The notes under the pieces were generated by a model. The model saw nothing but the letters and a program-made list of their open reading frames with translations, was not told the DNA's origin and ran no database searches. Shown here piece by piece: positions 15,801-22,936 of a DNA stretch of 64,000 nt. Positions within the stretch are counted from its first letter, which is position 1, and the number at the start of each line of letters is the position of its first letter. Source of the stretch: Sebaldella termitidis ATCC 33386 (GTDB taxonomy: Bacteria > Fusobacteriota > Fusobacteriia > Fusobacteriales > Leptotrichiaceae); assembly GCF_000024405.1 (NCBI RefSeq), contig NC_013517.1, forward strand, positions 992,001-1,056,000, read 5' to 3'. A program made the translations under genes and the position numbers.

Positions 15801-18800
15801 CAGCAAATTCCGGGATAATAGAATTCGGTGACGGTGGAATAGGGATATACGGTACGAATGTAACTCCGGGAACCACGCCGACATATGGTACAAAAGATGT
15901 ATCAATAACACATTCAGGAAGTATTGAATCTAAAGGTACAACTAAAGGATACGGGATAGTAGCTGATAATGACGGAAGCGGGTCATCATCCCTTACTATA
16001 AATTCCGGGTCATTAATTGATTTAAGTTCGGTGACTAATGCAGCAGTGGGAGATCTTGTAGGTATATATGCAAAAAATACTGTGGTAAATTCAAGCGGAG
16101 ATATTACTATAGGAAAAAATGGAATAGTTATGTACGCCGAGGACAGTAATGTTACAATAAGCGGCGGGACAATAAATATTACCGGAGATAATGTACTGGG
16201 ATTTTATCTGAAGGGAGCAACAACTTTCAGCGGTTCAGGAACAATCAATGTTTCGGGACAGGGAGTCACAATATTTAATCTGAATACAAATCCAGGTATG
16301 GCATTTACAAATCTCTTTACTATAAATACAATTGGCTCGGGAACTTATACACTGGGAAGTATAGCCAACGGATCATATTACTATAATAACGCTACTACTC
16401 TAGGAGGAAACGGAGCTATGGTTTCCGGAAAATCTTCCACAGTGCTATTTGACAGCGGTGCAAATATCGGAACTACAGGGGACAGCAATATAGGTATATA
16501 TGTGGACGGTGTTTACACAGGAGGAGCTGTACCGGGATTCACAGCAGGTATAGAAGCTGAAAACAGAGGGATAATAACCCTGAATAATTCATCGGCAGGT
16601 CTTTATGGCTTGAACGGGGCAAGTGTCTATAATGCTGGAGGAACAATAACAGTAGGAAATGATTCTACGGGAATTTATGCATCAGGAGGTACATCAAATG
16701 CGATGAATACCGGAAACATAACAGTAGGAAGCAATTCTCAGGGAATATATCTGAAGGATGGTATATTAGCAGCTAATACAGCAGGGAATATATTAAGTGC
16801 CGGAACCAATTCAGTGGGAATTTATGCAGATAATATTTCGGGTGGCATAATAAACGGAGGAGTAATAGATTTATCTGGTGATAAATCAGTGGGAATTTAT
16901 GCGACAGGACCTGCTAAGAACATAGTAAATACAGGAACAATAAAAGTAGGTAATTCAACTGAATTAAATAATCCGAGTATAGGAATATATACTACAACGC
17001 CGGGAGATATAATAACCAATTCTTCTGTTATTGATTCTGGGAAGAATTCAATAGGAATATATGCTGAAGGGGCAACAGTAAATCAAAACGGAACATCTGT
17101 AGTAGGAGAAACGGGAACAGGTATATATACAAAAGGCGGAACTGTTGTTTTAGGATTTGCAAGCGATATGCAGGTGGGAATGAATGAGGCTGTAGGTGTA
17201 TATGGGACAAACGGAACATATATAGTAAACAGCAGTATGAACCCTGTGAATATAGGAAACGGCGGATACGGCTTTATACTGGAAACAGGTTCTGTATTGG
17301 ATAATCATGGTATACTGGCTTTGAACGGGAAGGGAACAGGGGTATATTCCGATGGTGCAAATATTGTAAATAATCTTGCAGGAGCCGATATAAACATGGC
17401 CGGTGATAACAATATAGGAATATACATGGTTTCAGGCGGAACTATAAATAATGATGCAAATATAAACGGAACTCCAGGAAAATCAAATATAGGAATATAC
17501 AATAAAAACGGTACAATTACAAATAGCGGAACTATAAGTGTAGGAGCATCTGTTCTTGCATATAATTCTGACGGAACAGTAGACTATGATAACAGCGGAT
17601 ATGCAGTAGGAATTTATGGTGAAGGATCAAATATAAATAATACCGGACAGATAAATATCGGTGAAAATGGTATAGGACTCTATACCAGAGATAATCCGGT
17701 AAAAATAGTAAATAAGGGAAATATAACCGGTGTAGGAAATGGTGCAACAGGAATTTTCGTAGACAACGGAATAGTTGAGAATGATGCCGGGGTTACTATT
17801 TCAATGACAGGCGATAATACAACAGGAATGGTGGCCAATAAGAACGGTACGATAATTAACAACGGAAATATAATAATGACAGGTAATGATGTAACGGCAA
17901 TGTTTGCTAATATTACATCCACAGCAATAAATAACGGAGTAATAGATATGTCGGGTGCTACGGGAAACAGTGTGGCCTTTCTTCTCGGAGCAGGTTCTAC
18001 ATATGTAAATAATGTAGGAAGTACTTTGAATCTGGGACTTAGCGGAACTTTATCCGGAAGAGCGGGAATAACACATGATATACCCAGCATAATAAACGGA
18101 GGAATAATCCAGTCTGACGGAGTTCTTGCACTTGACGGAATATCAATTTCACTGAAGGTGGATCCGAGTACTGTAGTATACCAGAGTGATCCGACTACCG
18201 GACCGCAGTTCATAGCAAACGGTGCTTCGATAGTAGCAGACACTCTGATAACAGATAAGCCGATAATAATACTTCCGGGATTTGCTGACGGGACTAATGC
18301 AAATGTTTATAAAATAGTAAACGCGGTAAAAGCATCAGGCGGAATTTATGAATTTATAAGCGGATCGCTGTTATGGGAAGCAATTCCGGAAGCTACAGGA
18401 ACAGGTGCGGATGTATACATGAAGAGAAAAAGCTTTACTGATTTTACAGACGGGTTATGGTTTGAAGATTTTGGCAATGCCTTGGAAGAAAAGTTCCTTG
18501 GTTCTTCCGGAGATGCAATGAAAATATACAATAAAACAGCCTATATAAAAACAGAGGAAGATTTTCGTCAGATAATGGCAAGTCTTGCTGGAAACGTATA
18601 TGCTAATATAAACCAGAGAGAAAATGACATAGCGGAAATATTTGAAAATTCATTGAATCTTATATCTGATTCTGCGAATAATACAAAAGAAAATGTAAAG
18701 GTAAATGTAATTGCAGGAAAAGGTAAAAACAAAGAGGAGACAGACGGAGTTGTACCTTATGACTATACTACTGCGGGTGTTTTAGCTCTTAGAGAGGTAG

Positions 18801-19537
18801 AAAGAACATACAGACATACTTTCGGTTATTCACTGGGATATTTGCATACCGGATTTGAATTTAATGACGGAAATGAAAGTGAAGAATGGGTGGATACAAT
18901 ACAGCTCGGAGTTCACAGCAAGTATAATGCCGGAGGATGGAAGCTGAGAAATGATCTTACCGGAAGAGCAAGCATACATAATGTAGATAGAAATATCGAG
19001 TGGGGTACTGATCTTGGCAGATCTGAAATGAATGGAACATATGAAACATACAGTATTACAAGTGACAATATACTCGGGAAAGAATTCGGGCTTGGAAAAA
19101 GAGTAAATATAACACCTTACGGAGCATTTAAGGCAATGTATGTTACAAGACCGACTTTCAAAGAAAGCGGACTGGAAAGACTTGAAGTGGACGGAAACGA
19201 TGCTTGGAGCGTAAAGCCAAGGGCAGGAGTGGAGCTTAACGCAGCTGTACCTTTGGGATCACAGTCACCGTGGCAACTGAAAGGAACTTTGGATTTTGCT
19301 TATGAATATGAGCTTGCAGATTTGAATGAAAGAGAGAAGGCAAGACTTGTAGCTGTTGAAGATAATTATCATAAATTATCAAAGCCGGAAGATGAAAAAG
19401 GAACATTCAGAACAAAAGCATATTTGGGTGTTGAGGTAGCAGACAGATACGGGATATTCCTGACTGGTGAGTATAAGCTGAGTGAGCATGACAAAGATGA
19501 TTACAGAGCAGGAGTAATACTGAAAGCAGTTTTTTAG
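12827..19537 (+). CDS. Giant autotransporter adhesin 1 (type V secretion), subfamily A
   Basis: A 2236-residue surface protein predicted to be secreted by Sec and the type Va route. It has a signal peptide (KKNKKLILSFLALNAVLPISASGA), then the fusobacterial autotransporter-associated N-terminal domain (about 30-115, YDRLYNSVIKNLEAGKS to KPEYLEWQIFFSGFYEE). A Pro-rich linker precedes a very long passenger of short repeats of the kind NNGTI-x-VG-x-NSxGIYA, expected to form a right-handed beta-helix. The last 330 or so residues are an autotransporter beta-domain (about 1885-2236), starting near LWFEDFGNALEEKFL and ending DYRAGVILKAVF with the terminal Phe needed by the BAM machinery. No cysteine was seen. 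Its passenger start (IDLGVNVPISGITRPPL) matches the third autotransporter. GGAGG precedes the start; it appears monocistronic. Confidence 0.95.
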   Translation: MKKNKKLILSFLALNAVLPISASGAESSASLKYDRLYNSVIKNLEAGKSNEKNYKLIEKVLSQRNKELKDLYLQSDYIVKPEYLEWQIFFSGFYEEHNEGRDNTGENAEYYSKVNGYYETDGSYTVTSANRASTSGKPYQPLQKPKEIDLGVNVPISGITRPPLELNISPNSGSNVTGNYGPVTIAAPSVSPGIAISNFQPANPNVSILAPFVITPVTFTGTGFGQGTSNTFTPGGNPPMENYSYIISNTTANLNTGGTFSGDISFGDSLSSLSNWNSSTASGTPAAFYSAAADKRITISGEWNVTHATAGQTMFISYNPYEVGRGGSTGAQFMEFAGTLNLNNTGTGSLIGIEHQVLSGGGGGGSAFNAGAFPVVVNSGTINIDNGTRMLGIMIDREFATTDFVLPSQTYNTGKIELKANSSQSIGIDFGQYGNGALNTDAYVGDIVVDGTENYGVRVYDVHAGNLNYYDNIRVHGEKSNPLIYGAGGDGLIHIKGTKNIGIAFVKKIGASGYVDNVSNLNILVDGNEGIGILRSGDYVATQTANILLTGSQLKSLMYGDNSNQSILVRSDRFTTVIDPTLGANIGSNVGGTVTLGGIVKNGNDNILFLANGTGQTAAQAGKIINNSDITVTSDAKNAKTLVAYQGGEITNNAVMTNNSTRDRAVGSTNVGALGMALLGSSSIGTNSNTGKLLLQNTGTKLSVGVYNEGTFTNNGEIEVYGSEGIGVYSQGAASITNLTNKILVNGDNSVGLFSDNTNSSNFSVGSLTLNVNGTDAYAFYAKNGGGFNITGNTAVNVGAGGIGFQYVGTGLTTSISPTQITSMFNAGGGHLTFNLDPNSYAMVIENAQIKTSEIGTFTAIMPSHVTMSGSNKVKLYKGHLEIDENSNIDSAAATDIKYRDLPIASSRITLNFGKTISGTESGLAGIGQENDNIAGITNAQMLLTNNGTITLTGANSTGMYASYGSLDNALTGKIQTASGGVGLYGTNGTITANSGIIEFGDGGIGIYGTNVTPGTTPTYGTKDVSITHSGSIESKGTTKGYGIVADNDGSGSSSLTINSGSLIDLSSVTNAAVGDLVGIYAKNTVVNSSGDITIGKNGIVMYAEDSNVTISGGTINITGDNVLGFYLKGATTFSGSGTINVSGQGVTIFNLNTNPGMAFTNLFTINTIGSGTYTLGSIANGSYYYNNATTLGGNGAMVSGKSSTVLFDSGANIGTTGDSNIGIYVDGVYTGGAVPGFTAGIEAENRGIITLNNSSAGLYGLNGASVYNAGGTITVGNDSTGIYASGGTSNAMNTGNITVGSNSQGIYLKDGILAANTAGNILSAGTNSVGIYADNISGGIINGGVIDLSGDKSVGIYATGPAKNIVNTGTIKVGNSTELNNPSIGIYTTTPGDIITNSSVIDSGKNSIGIYAEGATVNQNGTSVVGETGTGIYTKGGTVVLGFASDMQVGMNEAVGVYGTNGTYIVNSSMNPVNIGNGGYGFILETGSVLDNHGILALNGKGTGVYSDGANIVNNLAGADINMAGDNNIGIYMVSGGTINNDANINGTPGKSNIGIYNKNGTITNSGTISVGASVLAYNSDGTVDYDNSGYAVGIYGEGSNINNTGQINIGENGIGLYTRDNPVKIVNKGNITGVGNGATGIFVDNGIVENDAGVTISMTGDNTTGMVANKNGTIINNGNIIMTGNDVTAMFANITSTAINNGVIDMSGATGNSVAFLLGAGSTYVNNVGSTLNLGLSGTLSGRAGITHDIPSIINGGIIQSDGVLALDGISISLKVDPSTVVYQSDPTTGPQFIANGASIVADTLITDKPIIILPGFADGTNANVYKIVNAVKASGGIYEFISGSLLWEAIPEATGTGADVYMKRKSFTDFTDGLWFEDFGNALEEKFLGSSGDAMKIYNKTAYIKTEEDFRQIMASLAGNVYANINQRENDIAEIFENSLNLISDSANNTKENVKVNVIAGKGKNKEETDGVVPYDYTTAGVLALREVERTYRHTFGYSLGYLHTGFEFNDGNESEEWVDTIQLGVHSKYNAGGWKLRNDLTGRASIHNVDRNIEWGTDLGRSEMNGTYETYSITSDNILGKEFGLGKRVNITPYGAFKAMYVTRPTFKESGLERLEVDGNDAWSVKPRAGVELNAAVPLGSQSPWQLKGTLDFAYEYELADLNEREKARLVAVEDNYHKLSKPEDEKGTFRTKAYLGVEVADRYGIFLTGEYKLSEHDKDDYRAGVILKAVF

Positions 19538-19576
19538 GATAGTATAATAAGTATAACAAAGTAGCAGAAATATAAA

Positions 19577-19614
19577 AAAGAAGGATATTTTCAGTTTATG
19601 GAATATCCTTCTTT
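19577..19614. terminator. Bidirectional terminator between autotransporter 1 and ROK kinase
   Basis: AAAGAAGGATATT (19577-19589) pairs perfectly with AATATCCTTCTTT (19602-19614). It lies between convergent genes and has A/T-rich flanks on both sides. Confidence 0.85.
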
Positions 19615-19631
19615 ATACATAAATATGATTT

Positions 19632-20528
19632 TTAGCTGTATTCCTGGAGATGATGAGCCAGAGCACCGAGTATATTGGCATCTTTTCTGTATGTAGCAGG
19701 TTTTATAACAGGTCTTATTTTATAAAAATTTTCCAGATTATCCAGTATTTCATTAGTTTTTTTATTTAGACCGTTTATAAAAGTATTATTGCAGCTTATA
19801 GCTCCGCCGATAAAGATCATTTCAGGATCGTATATATACTGAACATTAATTATACCTGCAGCTAATGCGGAATAAAATTCATCAATAGCTTTCAGACAAT
19901 TCTTATCACCGTTCTCAGCTGCCTCAAAAATCATCTTTCCATTCATATCTTTATCTGGATAAATTTTTTTGACCTTTCTTACAAGGGCCTGTGTAGAACC
20001 AAGCTCACTGAGGTTTCTGAATCTGTCTTTCTCTGAATATGAGATATCAAGAAACATAAAGCCGAATTCTCCGCCATGAAGGTGTTTTCCGTGATGAATT
20101 CTGCCGTCCTTTACTATGGCACCGCCGACACCGCTTCCGCATACCAAAAAAGCCATATCTTTTATAAAGTTATATTTTCCAAAGTATACCTCAGAAAAGG
20201 CGGCACAGTTAGCATCATTTTCTATACTTACCGGCAGGGAGAACTCTGTATTCAGATTTTTTTTCCAGTTTGGGCCGTGAATATAAGGGATTGCACTGAC
20301 TCCGCCTATAATTCCAGTTTTGCAATCTACTGATCCCGGTGCACTTACAGCTATTCCCATGATAGAATATCGTACTTTTGCATTTTTTATATATTCAAAA
20401 ATAGATTTGGTAAATTCATAAAGAGTTTTCGGAATATTTATAGAAGATTGTTCATAAATATTTCCATTTTTATCTGTAATGGCTGTTTTTACAGAAGTTC
20501 CGCCAATATCAAGGCAGATATAATACAT
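19632..20528 (-). CDS. ROK-family sugar kinase (beta-glucoside kinase-like, no zinc motif)
   Basis: A 298-residue cytoplasmic kinase. It has the phosphate-binding LDIGGTSVKTAI at 6-17, a substrate region IHGPNWKKNL and IENDANCAAF with the catalytic-base Asp105, then GSGVGGAIV. The zinc-binding CxCGxxGCxE motif of most ROK kinases and repressors is absent; in its place the sequence reads GGEFGFMFL, as in beta-glucoside kinases of the BglK type. There is no DNA-binding domain. It lies 23 bases downstream of a LacI-type regulator and is probably co-transcribed with it. Likely substrate is a glucose-type sugar or beta-glucoside, by analogy only. Confidence 0.85.
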   Translation of the reverse strand: MYYICLDIGGTSVKTAITDKNGNIYEQSSINIPKTLYEFTKSIFEYIKNAKVRYSIMGIAVSAPGSVDCKTGIIGGVSAIPYIHGPNWKKNLNTEFSLPVSIENDANCAAFSEVYFGKYNFIKDMAFLVCGSGVGGAIVKDGRIHHGKHLHGGEFGFMFLDISYSEKDRFRNLSELGSTQALVRKVKKIYPDKDMNGKMIFEAAENGDKNCLKAIDEFYSALAAGIINVQYIYDPEMIFIGGAISCNNTFINGLNKKTNEILDNLENFYKIRPVIKPATYRKDANILGALAHHLQEYS

Positions 20529-20551
20529 AAGAAACCTCCCGAAATTTTGAT

Positions 20552-21514
20552 TTAGGTACTTTTTCTTTCCACAAGGTGAAAGCTCAGGGGAAATGAAGGT
20601 GTATTTTTATTGTTTAATATATTATCTATTATAATAAAGGCATTTTTAGCCTGTAAATCTATGGGATAGTGTATGGTAGTAAGCTTCAGCAGGCGGGAAA
20701 TTTCAATATCATCAAAGCCCATTACTGAAAAATCACGCGGAATATCCAGTCCGTATTCCTGAGCCTTGGTAAATAATCCTGCCGCCACTGAATCTGAAAG
20801 AGTAGCAAATGCGTCGGGCTTCTCTTTTTGCTTAAGCCACCACTGTGCCATATTTTCACCGTTTTTTACAGAAGCAATGCCGTGAAAATTCTCGTTATAA
20901 TGGATATTATATTTTTTACAGAAGTCTTCGTATGCCTTCATTCTGCTGCGGGTATTCAGACTTTCCAGATTGCCGTAGAGATTTACTATTTTTCTTCTTC
21001 CTTTTTTATAGAGGTGTTCTAGGGCAAGCGTATATCCGTCATATTGATTCATATAAACGGAGTGGATAATATCAGAGTCCAGTCTCTGCCATGTGACAAC
21101 AGGGCCGTATTTGGCATACTGTTCAAGAACAGACCATTCGTTCAGACGGATAAGCAGCAGCACCGCATCAATCTGTTTTCTTCTAAGCATTTCAAATGCC
21201 TGTATTTCTTTATTTTTATCATTAAGTGTCATAAACAGACTTATATTATACCCTTCCTTTTGTGCAGCCATTGTAAAATGACTGAGCAGAAGATTCATGG
21301 AATCATTGAAATAAGGAGCGACAATTCCGAGAAAGCCGGTACGCCCTGTTTTTAACGAAACGGCATTTCTGTTGGGGACATAATCCAGCTGTTTCATGAT
21401 TTTTTCTATAGTTATTCTGGTTTTTTCATTAACATAACCGCTTTGGTTTATTACTCTGGAGACCGTGGAAGCTGATACACCGGCAAGTCTGGCGATATCC
21501 TTTATATTAGCCAT
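20552..21514 (-). CDS. LacI-family transcriptional regulator
   Basis: A 320-residue repressor with the classic N-terminal helix-turn-helix and hinge (MANIKDIARLAGVSASTVSR to KLDYVPNRNAVSLKTGRTGFLGIV) and a periplasmic-binding-protein-like effector domain (for example PDAFATLSDSVAAGLFTKAQEYG and FSVMGFDDIEISRLL). Its start has a strong GGAGG. It heads a two-gene unit with the ROK kinase and likely regulates it and other sugar genes. The C-terminal end reads FPLSFHLVERKST, the usual LacI end. Effector unknown. Confidence 0.95.
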   Translation of the reverse strand: MANIKDIARLAGVSASTVSRVINQSGYVNEKTRITIEKIMKQLDYVPNRNAVSLKTGRTGFLGIVAPYFNDSMNLLLSHFTMAAQKEGYNISLFMTLNDKNKEIQAFEMLRRKQIDAVLLLIRLNEWSVLEQYAKYGPVVTWQRLDSDIIHSVYMNQYDGYTLALEHLYKKGRRKIVNLYGNLESLNTRSRMKAYEDFCKKYNIHYNENFHGIASVKNGENMAQWWLKQKEKPDAFATLSDSVAAGLFTKAQEYGLDIPRDFSVMGFDDIEISRLLKLTTIHYPIDLQAKNAFIIIDNILNNKNTPSFPLSFHLVERKST

Positions 21515-22033
21515 TGCTCCTCCTTTTCTTTGCAGATAAATAATCAGTTATATATATATTATCATATTTTTACATAAAACCGGAAGCAAATACAATAAAA
21601 ACTTTATATTTCTAAAGATTTTATACTGCTGAGTAAAGACTGGATTTTACTAGTTCATATTTATTAAAACAGCTATATAAGATTACAAAAATTATAATTT
21701 TATTCTTGAAGCAAGAGCTGTCAAAATAAATTCAGAATATGAATCAGAAATACTTGTATAACAAATATAAATGTAATAACAAATGTTTATACAACAAAAA
21801 TCAGAATAATGATTAAATTTAAAATAGTAAAATATTATTGTTTTATAATTTTATAAAGTAATATATCAATTTTTAGTATATAAATATATATGATTAATAT
21901 TAGATTATAAAAAAATATTATTAAAATTCTGTAATACATAAAAATATAAGAATGAAAAAGTGGTATAATTATATAAAAGATAGAAATATCTTGTCATAAT
22001 TCTAAAAAAAAATATTTTTTAATATTCTATGAT
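21515..22033. other. AT-rich intergenic stretch, no gene seen
   Basis: About 520 bases of very AT-rich sequence upstream of the regulator and before the small-gene promoter. I see no reading frame of substance and no strong hairpin; the LacI promoter must lie in the first part. Confidence 0.5.
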
Positions 22034-22104
22034 AGTCCGACAAATTATTATAAATATATATTTTTTTTATTAAAATTGACTTTAAAACGTAAATTTAGTA
22101 AAAT
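22034..22104 (+). promoter_or_regulatory. Promoter of the small-pair/autotransporter 2 operon with GTCCGACA upstream box
   Basis: AGTCCGACA (22034-22042), 33 bases, TTGACT (22076-22081), 17-base spacer, TAAAAT (22099-22104). The same layout recurs at 62865-62934 and 63465-63535. The transcript would carry a leader of about 250 bases. Confidence 0.65.
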
Positions 22105-22140
22105 ATTTATGATGCTTTACTTATGAAATCAACAAGTACG

Positions 22141-22165
22141 AATGATATTTCATTGAAATATCATT
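22141..22165 (+). other. Leader hairpin just before a strong ribosome site
   Basis: AATGATATTT (22141-22150) pairs perfectly with AAATATCATT (22156-22165), a 5-base loop, then AAAAGGAGG at 22172-22180. It may control translation of the leader reading frame at 22185. Confidence 0.45.
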
Positions 22166-22184
22166 ATTTTGAAAAGGAGGTCTG

Positions 22185-22301
22185 GTGAAAAAACTTATAT
22201 TTAAGAATGCAGATCACTGCAAGCTGTTTTACATAAGCAGCCAAGAAAAGAAACATCAGATGAAAACAACAGGTTATAAAGTAAAAAATAACATGGCATA
22301 A
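22185..22301 (+). CDS. Possible 38-codon leader peptide
   Basis: GTG at 22185, four bases after a perfect GGAGG, opens VKKLIFKNADHCKLFYISSQ and ends at 22301. The short ORF upstream of the fifth autotransporter (about 63784 on, MKDLLFRTKQCKIEANVK) shows a similar LxF...C K pattern. No homology known; it could be a regulatory leader or a chance frame. Confidence 0.35.
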   Translation: MKKLIFKNADHCKLFYISSQEKKHQMKTTGYKVKNNMA

Positions 22302-22356
22302 TACTGAACAAAATGAAATGTAAACATTTTAATAAATCAAAAAAATAGGAGGAAAA

Positions 22357-22635
22357 ATGAGAAAAATCACGTTAATTTTTTTATTAATCTTGGTATCACT
22401 GACTCTTTACAGTAATGAGGCAAAAGCAGACAGAGCTGTGGAAGAAAGTGTAACAAAAGATTATGATCAGGACGGGGTGTATTCATCATATGAAAAAGCC
22501 TTGAGAAGGGCTCAGGGTTCGATATATGTGACATTACCCGAAAAAAGAGGATACTGGTATACTATGCTTGACAGAATAAAGGCGGAAGAGGAAGAATTAA
22601 TGCCGGATGAAACAGCAAGAATGAGAAGAAAATAA
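22357..22635 (+). CDS. Small secreted protein with EF-hand-like loop
   Basis: A 92-residue protein I do not recognise. It has a clear Sec signal peptide (RKITLIFLLILVSLTLYSNEAKA). The mature part contains DYDQDGVYSSYE, which fits the 12-residue EF-hand spacing D-x-D-x-D-G-x5-E, followed by a helix EKALRRAQGSIYVTLPEKRGYWYTML and a charged tail. A single loop of this type could bind calcium. GGAGG precedes the ATG. It is followed by a second small secreted protein and autotransporter 2, and the same pair, frameshifted, precedes autotransporter 4. The role may be in periplasmic handling or surface display of the autotransporter; that is inference. Confidence 0.8.
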   Translation: MRKITLIFLLILVSLTLYSNEAKADRAVEESVTKDYDQDGVYSSYEKALRRAQGSIYVTLPEKRGYWYTMLDRIKAEEEELMPDETARMRRK

Positions 22636-22653
22636 TAATTTTTGGGAGGAAAA

Positions 22654-22920
22654 ATGAAAAAACTAGCAGTAAAAGCACTTTTATTTATTATGGGAACGAT
22701 GCTGTATTCAGCGCCTACTTATGAATATAGGAGAGAATTAAGAGAAGGGGCAAGAGGAAAGTGGACTAATTTAAGACAGCATCTTAACAGCGGAACAAGA
22801 CTGGAAAAAGAGCTGACTAAAGTAGATAAACAAATTGATAAGAAAGTAAATGAAATTCAGGAAATAGAAGATTTATTATTTAGAATAGAACAATATAAGG
22901 CAGCAAATAATATAAGATAG
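22654..22920 (+). CDS. Small secreted charged helical (coiled-coil) protein
   Basis: An 88-residue protein starting at the ATG at 22654, with GGGAGG upstream. The N-terminus is a Sec signal peptide (KKLAVKALLFIMGTMLYSA) followed by PTYEYRRELREGARGKWTNL and a heptad-like helix with LEKELTKVDKQIDKKVNEIQ and EIEDLLFRIEQY. It resembles the small helical FadA-type adhesins of Fusobacterium only in size, secretion and helicity; I would not call it FadA. It sits 16 bases upstream of autotransporter 2. Possible chaperone or anchoring partner for the passenger, not proven. Confidence 0.8.
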   Translation: MKKLAVKALLFIMGTMLYSAPTYEYRRELREGARGKWTNLRQHLNSGTRLEKELTKVDKQIDKKVNEIQEIEDLLFRIEQYKAANNIR

Positions 22921-22936
22921 TATAACAGGAGGGAAA

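Noticed and set aside
22654-22920. Calling the small helical protein FadA.
   Set aside because: It is shorter than FadA, and no specific FadA sequence pattern is visible; size, signal peptide and helicity alone are insufficient.
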